Shown in pieces: positions 16,311-25,104 of a DNA stretch of 34,870 nt (positions are counted from its first letter, which is position 1; every line of letters begins with the position of its first letter). Source of the stretch: Nevskia sp. (GTDB taxonomy: Bacteria > Pseudomonadota > Gammaproteobacteria > Nevskiales > Nevskiaceae). The position numbers were made by a program, and so were the translations under genes. The DNA lies in contig NZ_JAHFRY010000006.1 of assembly GCF_023266035.1 (NCBI RefSeq), positions 1 through 34,870 on the forward strand, in the 5' to 3' direction. The notes under the pieces were generated by a model that saw only the letters and a program-made list of their open reading frames with translations, searched no databases and was not told where the DNA came from.

Positions 16311-17891
16311 ATGAAGCGGATTAGATCACAGGCCATCGCTAGAATGCCGCGACGCAATAACCCGAAACCGACGCCCTTGGCCGCTTCCCCGATTCCGCTG
16401 CCCGCCCGTCCGCACGACACTCGCGGCCTGCTGCCGCTGCTGGCGATCATCGTCCTGCTGACGGCCTGGCGAGCGCTGGCGATCGCGGCCAGCGGCCTGG
16501 ACCTGTATGTCGACGAAGCGCAGTACTGGACCTGGTCGCAGGCGCTGGCCTGGGGTTATTTCTCGAAGCCACCGATGATCGCGGCAGTGATCGCGGCGAC
16601 GACCTCGGTCTGCGGTGACGGCGAACTCTGCGTGAAGTCCGGCGCGCTGCTGCTCTACCCGTTCACCACGATGCTGATCTGGGCGATCACCCGGCGGCTG
16701 TTCGATGCCCGCACCGCGTTCTGGGCGGCGATCGTGTTCATCACCCTGCCCGGCGTGGCGCTGTCGAGCGTCATCATCTCCACCGACGTGCCGCTGTTCC
16801 TGTGCTGGGCGGCGGCGTTGTACGCCTATCTGAAAGCGCTCGACAGCGATGCCTGGGGCTGGTGGCTGGCCGCCGGCATCGCCAGCGGCCTCGGTCTGCT
16901 GACCAAGTACACGATGGCGATCTTCGCGATCTCGGTGCTGCTGCATCTGGCGATCACGCCGGGGCTGCGCCGGCATTTCCGCAGCCCGAAGCTGTACGTC
17001 ACCGCCGCACTGGCCGCGCTGGTGTTCGCGCCGAACCTGATCTGGAACGAGCAGAACGGCTGGCCGACCTTGGGCCACACGGCTCAGATTTCCGGACTCG
17101 AAGGTGGTTTGAACGGCGGCCAGCACGGCCTGAACTGGAAATCCTTCGGTGATTTCATCGCCGGCCAGCTCGGCATTCTCGGCCCGGCGCTGTTCATCGC
17201 CTGGCTGGTGCAGCTTGCGGCTGCGCGCCAATGGATACGGGACGAGCGCTATCGCCTGCTCGCCTGCTTCGCGCTGCCGTTTCTCGGCGCGATCACCGCG
17301 CAGTCGCTGATCGGCCGCGCCAATGCCAACTGGGCGGCGATGGCCTATGTCGGTGGCACGATCTTCGTCGTCGCCGGGCTGGTCGAGACGCAACGGATGA
17401 AGCTGCTGATCGCGGCACTGGCGCTGAACCTGATCGTCACCGCCATCGCCTATCACTTCGACGCGCTGGCGCAGGTCGCCGGCATCGAACTGAACCGGAA
17501 GAATGATGTGCTGAACAAGCGGGTCCGCGGCTGGCGCGAATACGGCGAAGCGCTGGCGGCGCGGCAGGCGGCCTATCCGGACAGCATCCTGCTCGGCGAT
17601 GCCCGCGATCTGATTGCCGAAGCGCGCTACTACGCCGGCCCTGCAGGCGCCGCGATGCTCAAGTGGAACCCCGCGCACAAGGCCGATGACTACTACGCGA
17701 TGTCGACGACCATGGCCGGGCTCGAAGGCCGGGATTTCCTGTTCGTGTCGCGCGACGCGGCGCTGCCCGCAAACACTGCCGGCCGCTTCGAAGAGACGGC
17801 CGAGATCGAACCGATCCACATCGCGATTCATCCTGACTACGCGCTCGATTTCCACGTCTGGCGACTGCGCGGCTGGCGCGGCGAGCCGTGA
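16311..17891 (+). CDS. ArnT/PMT-type membrane glycosyltransferase (GT39/GT83-like)
   Basis: The protein has 526 residues with about ten hydrophobic segments. The first extracytoplasmic loop reads SGLDLYVDEAQYWTWSQALAWGYFSKPP. The DE pair and the YxxWSQ..GYFSKPP pattern are typical of PMT_2/ArnT-like transferases that use a polyprenyl-phosphate sugar donor at the periplasmic face. The C-terminal soluble part (from about 400) is short. The start is set at 16311, where AGGG precedes the ATG, though MPRRNN at 16344 is possible. The acceptor (lipid A, glycolipid or protein) cannot be told. It converges with the ABC ATPase gene, with a gap of three bases. Confidence 0.85.
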   Translation: MKRIRSQAIARMPRRNNPKPTPLAASPIPLPARPHDTRGLLPLLAIIVLLTAWRALAIAASGLDLYVDEAQYWTWSQALAWGYFSKPPMIAAVIAATTSVCGDGELCVKSGALLLYPFTTMLIWAITRRLFDARTAFWAAIVFITLPGVALSSVIISTDVPLFLCWAAALYAYLKALDSDAWGWWLAAGIASGLGLLTKYTMAIFAISVLLHLAITPGLRRHFRSPKLYVTAALAALVFAPNLIWNEQNGWPTLGHTAQISGLEGGLNGGQHGLNWKSFGDFIAGQLGILGPALFIAWLVQLAAARQWIRDERYRLLACFALPFLGAITAQSLIGRANANWAAMAYVGGTIFVVAGLVETQRMKLLIAALALNLIVTAIAYHFDALAQVAGIELNRKNDVLNKRVRGWREYGEALAARQAAYPDSILLGDARDLIAEARYYAGPAGAAMLKWNPAHKADDYYAMSTTMAGLEGRDFLFVSRDAALPANTAGRFEETAEIEPIHIAIHPDYALDFHVWRLRGWRGEP

Positions 17892-17894
17892 ATA

Positions 17895-19214
17895 TCAACG
17901 GGCGCTAGGCACCGGCTCCAGCGCAAACATCTCGGTCTGCTCGTCGTAGTCGAAGAGGTTGCCGTAGCGCGCCCAGCCGATGACTGCTTTCAGGGTGGTG
18001 TCGGCGAACTTGGCCGACATGTAGTCCTGCAGCTCTTCCTGAAAACGCAGCGCCGGCGCGACATGGCTGGGCCGATCATCAAGCACGCGGTGGATGTGCG
18101 CAGCCAGCGCGACGTAGCTGATCAGATGCTCCCTGAACAACTGCTGCCGCACCTGCGGATCGCCGACCGCGAAGCGCTGACCGCGCTCACTGAGCGTGAT
18201 GTCGCCTTCGGCCAGTTCGGCGAAGCGCAATAGCTGCAGGGTTTCGGCAATCGGCAGCAATTCATCGGATGGCATCTGCAGCGCCTCGGCGAGCGCCGGC
18301 AGATCGGCGCGCCCCGCGTAAGGCGCCGAGGCCAGTGCCTCGATGAAGCCTGACAGCAGATTGGTGGAGATCTGCGGCAGCACGGTGCCGATGCCGGTGC
18401 CCGGGAACAGTTCGTTGCGGGTGTTGCTGCGGACATCGCTGCGCGCCGTCATCCGCGTGTAGATGTCATCGACCAGACGGCGGAAGCTCGGGTCCTGACG
18501 GCTGCGCGGCTGCGGCAGCGATACCGTGATCTCGCCGATCACCCGGCCCGGGTTGGACGAGAAGATCAGGATGCGGTCGCACATCAGCACCGCTTCCTCG
18601 ATGTTGTGGGTGACCATCAGGATCGACTTGATCGGCAGCTGACCCTCGCCCCAGAGATCGAGCAGATCGGTGCGCAGGGTTTCGGCGGTGAGCACGTCGA
18701 GTGCCGAGAACGGCTCGTCCATCAGCAGGATCTGCGGATGGACGACCAGCGCCCGGGCGAAGCCGACCCGCTGACGCATGCCGCCGGACAGCTCTCGCGG
18801 ATAAGCCGATTCGAAGCCGCGCAGGCCGATCAGCTGGATCGCCGCGAGGCTGCGCTTGTGGCGCGCGGCCGGTTCGATGCCGAGCGCTTCCAGCCCCAGT
18901 TCGACGTTCTCGAGCACGGTGAGCCAGGGGAACAGCGCGAAGCTCTGGAACACCATGGCGACTTCGCTGACCGGCCCGGTGATCGGCCGGCCGTTGCATT
19001 GCACGCGGCCGCTGCTCGGGCGAATCAGGCCGGCCGCGATGCGCAGCAGGGTCGATTTGCCCGAGCCGGAACGGCCGAGCAGGCCGACGATCTCGCCGCG
19101 CCGCAGGCGCAGATCGACCTTGTCGAGCACCACCAGCGGGGTGTCGCGGCCCTTGTCGTAGTGCTGGCAGACGTCGCTCAGGTCGAGCAGGGTCTGGTCG
19201 GTGACGGTCTGCAT
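17895..19214 (-). CDS. NitT/TauT-type ABC transporter ATP-binding protein with C-terminal AAA-associated domain
   Basis: The 439-residue protein has an ABC ATPase domain at 1-265: Walker A GRSGSGKST (47-55), FQSFALFPWLTVLENVELGLEA, signature LSGGM (142-146) and Walker B ILLMDEPFSALD (162-173). A second domain (about 290-430) contains LPALAEALQMPSDELLPIAETLQLL and FREHLISYVALAAHIHRVLDDRP, the AAA-associated C-terminal domain found on some nitrate/sulfonate-type ATPases. It couples ATP hydrolysis to uptake with the permease encoded just upstream (10-base gap). The substrate is unknown; no binding protein is adjacent. Confidence 0.9.
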   Translation of the reverse strand: MQTVTDQTLLDLSDVCQHYDKGRDTPLVVLDKVDLRLRRGEIVGLLGRSGSGKSTLLRIAAGLIRPSSGRVQCNGRPITGPVSEVAMVFQSFALFPWLTVLENVELGLEALGIEPAARHKRSLAAIQLIGLRGFESAYPRELSGGMRQRVGFARALVVHPQILLMDEPFSALDVLTAETLRTDLLDLWGEGQLPIKSILMVTHNIEEAVLMCDRILIFSSNPGRVIGEITVSLPQPRSRQDPSFRRLVDDIYTRMTARSDVRSNTRNELFPGTGIGTVLPQISTNLLSGFIEALASAPYAGRADLPALAEALQMPSDELLPIAETLQLLRFAELAEGDITLSERGQRFAVGDPQVRQQLFREHLISYVALAAHIHRVLDDRPSHVAPALRFQEELQDYMSAKFADTTLKAVIGWARYGNLFDYDEQTEMFALEPVPSAR

Positions 19215-19224
19215 GGGATGGGTC

Positions 19225-20955
19225 CTAGTCGATCCGCAGACGCTGTTCGGCGTAGCGGTACAGCGGGCGCCAGAGCAGGCGATTGCAGAGAATCACGAAC
19301 ATCGACATGGTCGTGACGCCCAGCACGATGCGCGGGAAATCACCGGCTTCGGTGGCCTTGGCGATGTAGGCGCCGAGGCCATGAGCGGTCAGCTGGGTGT
19401 TACCCCAGCTGACGTACTCGGCGACGATGCTGGCGTTCCACGATCCGCCGGTGGCGGTCACCGCGCCGGTGAGATAGGCCGGGAAGATCGCCGGCAGGAT
19501 GAACTTGCGCCACCACAGCCAGCGGCTCAGGCGCAGATTGGCCGCCGCCTCGAGCAGATCGTTGGGAATGGCTCGGGCACCGGCGATGACGTTGAACAGG
19601 ATGTACCACTGGGTGCCGAGCACCATCAGCGGGCTCAGCCAGATATCCGGATGGGCGTTGAAATGGACGATGCCGACCACCGCCACCGGAAACATCAGAT
19701 TGGCCGGGAACGCCGCCAGAAACTGAGCCACCGGTTGCACGCGATCGGCCCAGCGTGGATGCAGGCCGATCCACACACCGATCGGCACCCAGATCAGGCT
19801 GGTCAGCGCCACCAGCAGCAGCACTCTGACGAAGGTGATCAAGCCAAGCCCCAGTGCGTTGAACGCATCGCCGAGCGCCAGGGTCATCGAGGCATAGGCG
19901 ACGATCGCCCATAGCGAATACAGCGCTCCGGCGATCACCGCGGCCAGCCACGCGCGGTCGATCCAGCGGTTGGTCCGCACCGAGATCACCGGCAGCGGCA
20001 GACGCTCGGCGCGAACATCGAGCCGCCGCGTCCGCAGCCAGAGCCAGCCCTTGCGCAGCGGGCTCAGCAAGCTGGCCACGGCGCGGGTGCGGCGCATCCA
20101 TTCCAGCAGCCAGCTGCGCGGGCTGTCCTGGCCGGCAGTCTGGTCGAGGCGGAACTTGTCCGCCCAGGCGACGATCGGCCGGAACAGCAGCTGGTCGTAG
20201 GCGACGATCACCAGCAGCATCGCCAGCAGCGCCCAGGCGATGCTGCTGAGGTCCTTCTGGACGATCGCCGCCGCCACATAGGAGCCGATGCCGGGCAAGG
20301 TCAGCGTCTGGTTGCCGACGGTGATCGCTTCGGCCGCGACCACGAAGAACCAGCCGCCGGACATCGACATCATCATGTTCCAGACCAGGCTCGGCGTTGC
20401 ATACGGCACTTCGAGCCGCCAGAAACGCTGCCAGGCCGACAGCTGGAAACCCTTCGACACCTCGATCAGATCGCGCGGCACGGCGCGCAGCGACTGATAG
20501 AAGCTGAAGGTCATGTTCCAGGCCTGGCTGGTGAAGATCGCGAAGATCGCCGCGCACTCCGCACCCAGCGCACTGCCCGGAAACAGCGCCAGGAAGCCAG
20601 CCACCGTGAACGACAGGAAGCCGAGGATCGGCACCGATTGCAGGATGTCCAGAGTCGGCACCAGCAGCAGCTCGGCGCGCCGGCTCTTGGCCGCGAGCGT
20701 GCCGTAGATCAAGGTGAACAGCAGCGCCAGCGACAGCGCGATCAGCATCCGCAAGGTGGTACGCAGCGCGTACTCGGGCAGCTGCCAGGGATCGAGCGCC
20801 AGCGGCGCCTGCTCCAGCTGCGCCAGCGATTCGTGGATGGCCTCGCGGGCGCCATCGGCCAGTGCGACCAGCACGCCGACGGCGATCAGCAGCACCAGCA
20901 GATCCCAGATATTGGGAAGCAGGCGGCGGTGAATCGATGCGGTGGGCTGGTTCAT
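19225..20955 (-). CDS. Duplicated (two-domain) NitT/TauT-type ABC permease
   Basis: The 576-residue protein carries two binding-protein-dependent permease domains in one chain. The first EAA loop is LIEVSKGFQLSAWQRFWRLEVPYATP (around residues 190-215). The second is LLEAAANLRLSRWLWWRKFILPAIFP (around 470-495). Each is preceded by TM segments. The middle soluble linker (about 285-330) is Arg-rich. Family members of normal size (about 260 residues) have one domain, so this is a fused dimer that can serve a whole transporter with the single ATPase. The ATG at 20955 overlaps the stop of a doubtful upstream reading frame. Confidence 0.9.
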   Translation of the reverse strand: MNQPTASIHRRLLPNIWDLLVLLIAVGVLVALADGAREAIHESLAQLEQAPLALDPWQLPEYALRTTLRMLIALSLALLFTLIYGTLAAKSRRAELLLVPTLDILQSVPILGFLSFTVAGFLALFPGSALGAECAAIFAIFTSQAWNMTFSFYQSLRAVPRDLIEVSKGFQLSAWQRFWRLEVPYATPSLVWNMMMSMSGGWFFVVAAEAITVGNQTLTLPGIGSYVAAAIVQKDLSSIAWALLAMLLVIVAYDQLLFRPIVAWADKFRLDQTAGQDSPRSWLLEWMRRTRAVASLLSPLRKGWLWLRTRRLDVRAERLPLPVISVRTNRWIDRAWLAAVIAGALYSLWAIVAYASMTLALGDAFNALGLGLITFVRVLLLVALTSLIWVPIGVWIGLHPRWADRVQPVAQFLAAFPANLMFPVAVVGIVHFNAHPDIWLSPLMVLGTQWYILFNVIAGARAIPNDLLEAAANLRLSRWLWWRKFILPAIFPAYLTGAVTATGGSWNASIVAEYVSWGNTQLTAHGLGAYIAKATEAGDFPRIVLGVTTMSMFVILCNRLLWRPLYRYAEQRLRID

Positions 20956-21101
20956 GCCATCGACTCACGAAAATCCACAAAGAATCCGCACACTGCCACG
21001 GGATTGGTGACGCCTAGACAGCCGGCTGCAACAGGCGTTCCGTATGGAAGCATCACCCCGGTTTGCCATCGACCAGGGCCATCCGTCCCGATGGCGAGAA
21101 G

Positions 21102-21309
21102 ACCATGCTCGCGCCCGGAAAAAGCCTCCGGCCCCTCGCGTTGTTCTGGGTCTTGCTGTGCCCCGCGCTGGCCTGGGCCGGGCGGCAATTTCGAAATCGC
21201 CGTCGGCGGCATACGCCAGCATCCGCAGGATCAGCGCTGGCAATCGCAGCTGCTGGTGCAAGAAAGACCCTGTTCAAGGAGAGGAGCGGGCAATGGCCGC
21301 CCCATTTGA
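21102..21309 (+). pseudogene. Possible frameshifted remnant of an exported protein
   Basis: From ATG 21102 the frame reads MLAPGKSLRPLALFWVLLCP and then ALAWAG, a very plausible signal peptide. It then becomes an Arg-rich nonsense-like stretch. Dropping one G in the run near 21178-21184 moves reading into the next frame, which gives GGNFEIAVGGIRQHPQDQRW and QSQLLVQERPC and then stops at about 21309. This composite reads more like protein than either frame alone. It may be a degraded gene, a sequencing error in a G-run, or chance. Confidence 0.22.
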
Positions 21310-21359
21310 CGCGACGATTAAGGCAGCAATGGGCAAAAACGATCCCGCCCCGAAGGGTT

Positions 21360-21387
21360 GCGGCCCCAAGTAATGTTCTTGGGCCGC
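21360..21387. repeat. Hairpin in the pre-pdhA gap
   Basis: GCGGCCCCAAG (21360-21370) pairs with CTTGGGCCGC (21378-21387) around a seven-base loop, with one bulged C. No T-run follows, so intrinsic termination is unlikely in either direction. It could be part of the pdhA leader or a remnant of an older gene's terminator. Confidence 0.4.
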
Positions 21388-21591
21388 CGGGACTTCGTTG
21401 CGAACCTTGACCACAGGTAGGCTATGGCCTGCGCTGCGCGCCTCGCCCGGCGGCCCAGTGAGACTATTTGGGACCTGCAACGCAGCGATCAAAGCAATTG
21501 ATAACAGGCCCTATTCGCGTGCTAACGTCGGCCATCGTTGAGTCGCGGTCCGCGGTCGGGGCTGCGCTCGCCCCCCAACGCGGTGAAGCTC

Positions 21592-22704
21592 TTGAACCAT
21601 GACAGCAAGGCGACAACTCGGATCGCCAGCTACGAGATTTTCCGGACCCAATACCTGAACCCCGATGGCAGCCTGATCGCCGATCCACCCGCTTTCACCA
21701 AGGATCGCGAGCAGGCGCGGGCGATGTACGCGCTGATGCTGCGCACCCGGCTGTTCGACAAGAAAGCGGTGGCGCTGCAGCGCACCGGCCAGCTCGGCAC
21801 CTATGCCGCCGTGCTCGGCCAGGAAGCGATCGGTGTCGCCATCGGTCACAGCTTGGCCGACGACGACATCTTCATTCCCGGCTATCGCGAATACGCCGCA
21901 CAGTTCGCGCGCGGCGTGCCGCTGCGCGCCATCCTGCAGTACTGGGGTGGCGACGAACGCGGCATGGACTATCCGGCCGGCACGCCGGCCCATCACGATT
22001 TTCCGCTGTCGGTACCGATCGCCACCCAGGTGCCGCACGCGATCGGTGTCGCCTATGCGATGAAGCTCAGAGGCGAAAAGCGCGTGGTGCTCGCCTCCTG
22101 CGGCGACGGCGCAACGTCGAAGGGCGATTTCTACGAAGCGGTCAGCTCGGCGAAAATCTGGAATCTGCCGATCGTGTTCCTGATCAGCAACAACGGCTGG
22201 GCGATCTCGATGCCCAGCCACCGCCAGACCGGCGCCCAGACTTTCGCCCAGAAAGGCCTGGCCGGCGGCATCAACGGCGAACAGGTCGACGGCAACGATG
22301 TGATCGCCACGCGCGCGGTGTTGTCCGCCGCGATCGAACGGGCCCGCAATGGCGAAGGCCCCAGCCTGGTCGAAGCGCTGACCTATCGCCTGCACGACCA
22401 CACCACGGCCGACGACGCCCGCCGCTATCGCCCCGAAGCCGAAGTGACCGCGGCCTGGGAACGCTGCCCGGTGAAGCGCTTCAAGGCCTACATCGAAGCC
22501 CAGGGCTTCTGGAATCAGGCGGATGAAGATGCCCTGGTTGCCGAGGGCACTGCGGCGGCGGAAGCGGCGGCGCAGGAATTCCTGAAGCTGAAACCGGCGG
22601 CGCCGGAATCGATGTTCGATCACCTGTACGCCAGCTTGCCGAAGGCACTGGAGTGGCAGCGGGATGAGGTGGCTGCTCGCGGCCCCGTGCAGGGAGCCCA
22701 CTAA
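21592..22704 (+). CDS. pdhA: Pyruvate/2-oxoacid dehydrogenase E1 component, alpha subunit
   Basis: The product has about 370 residues. The thiamine-diphosphate motif is present: CGDGATSKGDFYEA through NLPIVFLISNNGWAIS, the GDG-(x)n-NN pattern of E1 alpha. RTGQLGTYAAVLGQEAIGVAIG and HPD-type FIPGYREYAAQFARGVPL also fit E1 alpha. The start is uncertain. TTG 21592 has GGTGA five bases before it; GTG 21583 and TTG 21538 are in-frame alternatives, and the nearby ATG is out of frame. With pdhB and pdhC it forms the decarboxylase of the complex, using pyruvate or a branched-chain 2-oxoacid. The first gene of a three-gene operon. Confidence 0.9.
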   Translation: MNHDSKATTRIASYEIFRTQYLNPDGSLIADPPAFTKDREQARAMYALMLRTRLFDKKAVALQRTGQLGTYAAVLGQEAIGVAIGHSLADDDIFIPGYREYAAQFARGVPLRAILQYWGGDERGMDYPAGTPAHHDFPLSVPIATQVPHAIGVAYAMKLRGEKRVVLASCGDGATSKGDFYEAVSSAKIWNLPIVFLISNNGWAISMPSHRQTGAQTFAQKGLAGGINGEQVDGNDVIATRAVLSAAIERARNGEGPSLVEALTYRLHDHTTADDARRYRPEAEVTAAWERCPVKRFKAYIEAQGFWNQADEDALVAEGTAAAEAAAQEFLKLKPAAPESMFDHLYASLPKALEWQRDEVAARGPVQGAH

Positions 22705-22729
22705 TGAGCTCGAACGTCCTGTTCAAACA

Positions 22730-22749
22730 CCGCGCCATCCATGGCGCGG
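22730..22749. repeat. Perfect inverted repeat between pdhA and pdhB
   Basis: CCGCGCCATCCATGGCGCGG is a 9-bp stem around two bases. It is flanked by direct copies of GTTCAAA (22721-22727 and 22753-22759). It lies between the pdhA stop and the likely pdhB start at 22777. As RNA it would form a tight hairpin and could set relative expression of the two E1 subunits or protect an mRNA end. Its ATG at 22741 could wrongly be taken as the pdhB start. Confidence 0.6.
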
Positions 22750-22776
22750 ACTGTTCAAAAAAGCGGGGTGTTGCCC

Positions 22777-23763
22777 GTGCCTAACATCACTTTGATTGAG
22801 GCCGTGAACCTCGCGATGGCCAGCGAGATGCGGCGGGACCCGAATGTCGTCGTGCTCGGCGAGGACATCGGCCGCAACGGCGGCGTGTTCCGCGCCACGC
22901 TGGGTCTGCTCGACGAGTTCGGCGAAGGCCGGGTCATCGACACGCCGCTGGCGGAGACCCTGGTCGCGGCGATGGCGATCGGCCTGAGCACGCAGGGCAT
23001 CAAGGCGGTGGCGGAAATCCAGTTCTCCGGCTTTCTCTATCCCTGCGTCGACCAGGTGGTGAACCACGCGGCGCGCTACCGCAATCGCACCCGCGGCCGG
23101 ATGTCCTGCCCGCTGGTGATCCGAGCGCCGAACAGCGGCGGCATCCACGCGCCGGAGCATCATTCGGAATCGCTGGAAACCACCTTCGCGCAGATGCCCG
23201 GCTTGCGGGTTGTCTGCCCGTCGAGCCCAGCGCGCGCTTACGGCCTTCTGCTGGCGGCGATCCGCGATCCGGACCCGGTGATCTTTCTCGAACCGACCCG
23301 GCTCTACCGGCTGTTCAAGCAGCCGGTGGAGGACGATGGCGAAGCGCTGCCGCTGGACAGCTGCTTCATCGACCGCTCCGGAGCCGATCTGACCCTGGTC
23401 AGCTGGGGCGCGATGATGCACGACACCCGGCTGGTCGCCGATCAGCTGGCCGAGGAAGGCATCAGCGCCGAAGTGATCGACATCGCCACGCTGAAGCCGC
23501 TGGACATGGCCACCATCCTCGCCAGCGTGGCCAAGACCGGCCGCTGCGTGATCGTTTCGGAATCGCCACGTGCTGGCGGCTGGGCTTCGGAAGTGGCGGC
23601 GAATCTGGCCGAGCATGGCTTGCTGAGCCTGTTCGCACCGGTGATGCGCGTCGCCGGTTACGACACCGTGATGCCGCTGGCGCAGCTGGAACGCAGCTAC
23701 ATCCCCGATACCGATCGCATCCTGCGCGAAGTGCGCAAGCTGTTCGAGATGGCGCCCAAATGA
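22777..23763 (+). CDS. pdhB: Pyruvate/2-oxoacid dehydrogenase E1 component, beta subunit
   Basis: The product has 328 residues from GTG 22777 (MPNITLIEAVNLAMASEMRR). That start has GGGGTG six bases upstream. An in-frame ATG at 22741 lies inside the inverted repeat, has no ribosome binding site and adds twelve poor residues. VVVLGEDIGRNGGVFRATLGL, RVIDTPLAETLVAAMAIGLS and IRAPNSGGIHAPEHHSESLE are standard E1 beta features. The C-terminal transketolase part has EVIDIATLKPLDMATILASV. It forms the alpha2beta2 E1 with PdhA. The next gene, E2, begins 31 bases after its stop. Confidence 0.92.
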   Translation: MPNITLIEAVNLAMASEMRRDPNVVVLGEDIGRNGGVFRATLGLLDEFGEGRVIDTPLAETLVAAMAIGLSTQGIKAVAEIQFSGFLYPCVDQVVNHAARYRNRTRGRMSCPLVIRAPNSGGIHAPEHHSESLETTFAQMPGLRVVCPSSPARAYGLLLAAIRDPDPVIFLEPTRLYRLFKQPVEDDGEALPLDSCFIDRSGADLTLVSWGAMMHDTRLVADQLAEEGISAEVIDIATLKPLDMATILASVAKTGRCVIVSESPRAGGWASEVAANLAEHGLLSLFAPVMRVAGYDTVMPLAQLERSYIPDTDRILREVRKLFEMAPK

Positions 23764-23794
23764 AGTTCTCCGGGCGTCACAAAGGAGTTCAAGC

Positions 23795-24991
23795 ATGAGC
23801 ATCTTCAAACTGCCCGACCTCGGCGAAGGCCTGCAGGAAGCGGATATCCGCGAGTGGCACGTCAAGGTTGGCGATGCGGTTACGGTCGATCAGCCGCTGG
23901 TCGCGGTCGAAACCGCCAAGGCGGTGGTTGAGGTGCCGAGCCCGCAGACCGGCGTGATCAAGAAGCTGTACGGCGCGGTGGGCGACACGATGGATGTCGG
24001 CAAGCCGCTGGTGGAGTTCGAAGGAGAGGACTCAAGCTTTGCGAGCACGGCTCGCATCGAGTCCGAACGCCCGGCCAAGGATGGCATTGCCCCAGCCCAG
24101 GACACCGGCGGCGCCCGCAGCGGTGCAATCACCGATACCGGCACCGTGGTCGGTGCGATGCGCAGCAGCAATGACGTGGTTGCCGAGCAAGTGACCACGG
24201 TCGGCAGCGGCGGCGGCGGCCTGAAGGTGATCCCGGCGGTGCGAGCCCTCGCCCATCGCTTGAACGTCGATCTCACGATCGTCACGCCGAGCGGCCCGGA
24301 CGGCATGATCACCGCCGTCGACGTACAACGCGTGCACAAGATCCTCACCGAGATCGGGCCGATCGAGAAGCTGAAAGGCCCGCGCAAGGCGATGTCGCGC
24401 GCGATGAGTCAGGCGCGCGACGAAGTGATGCCGACCACCGTCACCGAGGACGCCGTCCTCCACGCCTGGACCACGCCGCAAGACCTTACCGTGCGCCTGA
24501 TCCGCGCAATCGTCGCTGGCGTCAAGGCTCAGCCGGCGCTCAACGCCTGGTACGACCAGGGCGAGATCGGCCGCCGGGTGCTGGAGAAGATTCATTGCGG
24601 CATTGCTGTCGACACCGCGGACGGGCTGTTCGTCGCCGTCCTGCAGGACGTTGCCAGCCGCACGCCGGACTCGTTGCGCCGGGGCCTGCAGAAGATGAAG
24701 GAGGCGGTGCGAGCCCGGAACGTGCCGGCCGAGGAACTGCGCGGCTACACGATCACCCTGTCGAACTTCGGCCAGTTCGGCGGCAAGTACGCCACCCCGG
24801 CGATCCTGCCGCCTACCGTCGCCATCGTCGCCGCTGGTTCGCTGCGCGATGCGGTGGTGCCGGTCAACGGCCAGATCGTGATCGCGAAGATCCTGCCGCT
24901 GTCGGTCAGCTTCGATCACCGCTGTGTCACCGGCGGCGAAGCGACCCGTTTCCTGGCCGGCTTGATCGCCGATCTGGAACTGGCGGAGTAG
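23795..24991 (+). CDS. pdhC: Dihydrolipoamide acyltransferase E2 component
   Basis: The 398-residue protein has one lipoyl domain (1-78) with lipoyl-lysine K42 in ETAKAVVEV. An Ala/Gly-rich linker and an E3/E1-binding domain (about 142-180, KVIPAVRALAHRLNVDLTIV) come next. The catalytic acyltransferase domain ends SFDHRCVTGGEATRFLAGLI, with catalytic H375. In the usual HRxxDG motif the Asp is replaced by Thr-Gly here, a variant I recall from Xanthomonas-type E2 proteins. The ribosome binding site AAGGAG precedes the ATG. No E3 (lipoamide dehydrogenase) gene follows, so E3 must come from elsewhere. Confidence 0.93.
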   Translation: MSIFKLPDLGEGLQEADIREWHVKVGDAVTVDQPLVAVETAKAVVEVPSPQTGVIKKLYGAVGDTMDVGKPLVEFEGEDSSFASTARIESERPAKDGIAPAQDTGGARSGAITDTGTVVGAMRSSNDVVAEQVTTVGSGGGGLKVIPAVRALAHRLNVDLTIVTPSGPDGMITAVDVQRVHKILTEIGPIEKLKGPRKAMSRAMSQARDEVMPTTVTEDAVLHAWTTPQDLTVRLIRAIVAGVKAQPALNAWYDQGEIGRRVLEKIHCGIAVDTADGLFVAVLQDVASRTPDSLRRGLQKMKEAVRARNVPAEELRGYTITLSNFGQFGGKYATPAILPPTVAIVAAGSLRDAVVPVNGQIVIAKILPLSVSFDHRCVTGGEATRFLAGLIADLELAE

Positions 24992-25029
24992 ACAGGCAGC
25001 AGCCAGCAAACCTCAGCGAAAACGTCCAG

Positions 25030-25063
25030 AATCCGCGCCCGCATCGCTCACGGCGCGGATTTT
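25030..25063 (+). terminator. Terminator-like hairpin after the pdh genes
   Basis: AATCCGCGCC (25030-25039) and GGCGCGGATT (25052-25061) form a 10-bp perfect stem with a 12-base loop, ending in a run of four T (25060-25063). It lies 39 bases after the E2 stop and 42 bases before nasT1, so it should separate the pdh operon from nasT1-nasS1. The loop is not an ANTAR-type hexaloop. Confidence 0.7.
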
Positions 25064-25104
25064 GCTCACAGCATTTTCACTTACGGTCATGCGGGTTTTC
25101 TGAC

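Larger units (their letters stand above)
20956..21591. other. Gene-poor gap between the ABC transporter and pdhA
   Basis: About 640 bases with no convincing intact gene. It must contain the promoters of the divergent permease and pdhA genes. A weak candidate for pdhA is TTGATA (21498-21503), a 17-base spacer and GCTAAC (21521-21526). It also holds a possible decayed exported-protein frame (about 21102-21309) and a hairpin at 21360-21387. No insertion sequence ends or tRNA were seen. Confidence 0.6.

Noticed and set aside
16326-17855. Leftward 509-codon open frame opposite the glycosyltransferase.
   Set aside because: Composition (Arg, Gln, Asp, Gly rich) is typical of an antisense shadow in high-GC DNA, and the forward strand has clear family motifs.
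20956-21060. Possible riboswitch (cobalamin- or TPP-like boxes) ahead of the ABC permease.
   Set aside because: Only fragments such as CACTGCC and GGGGTG occur; the required conserved boxes and their order are not present.
20952-21212. Leftward 86-codon frame ending in ATGA overlap with the permease start.
   Set aside because: No family features, no clear ribosome binding site and a Gly/Pro-rich shadow-like composition; the last 33 codons could be a leader peptide, but support is too weak.
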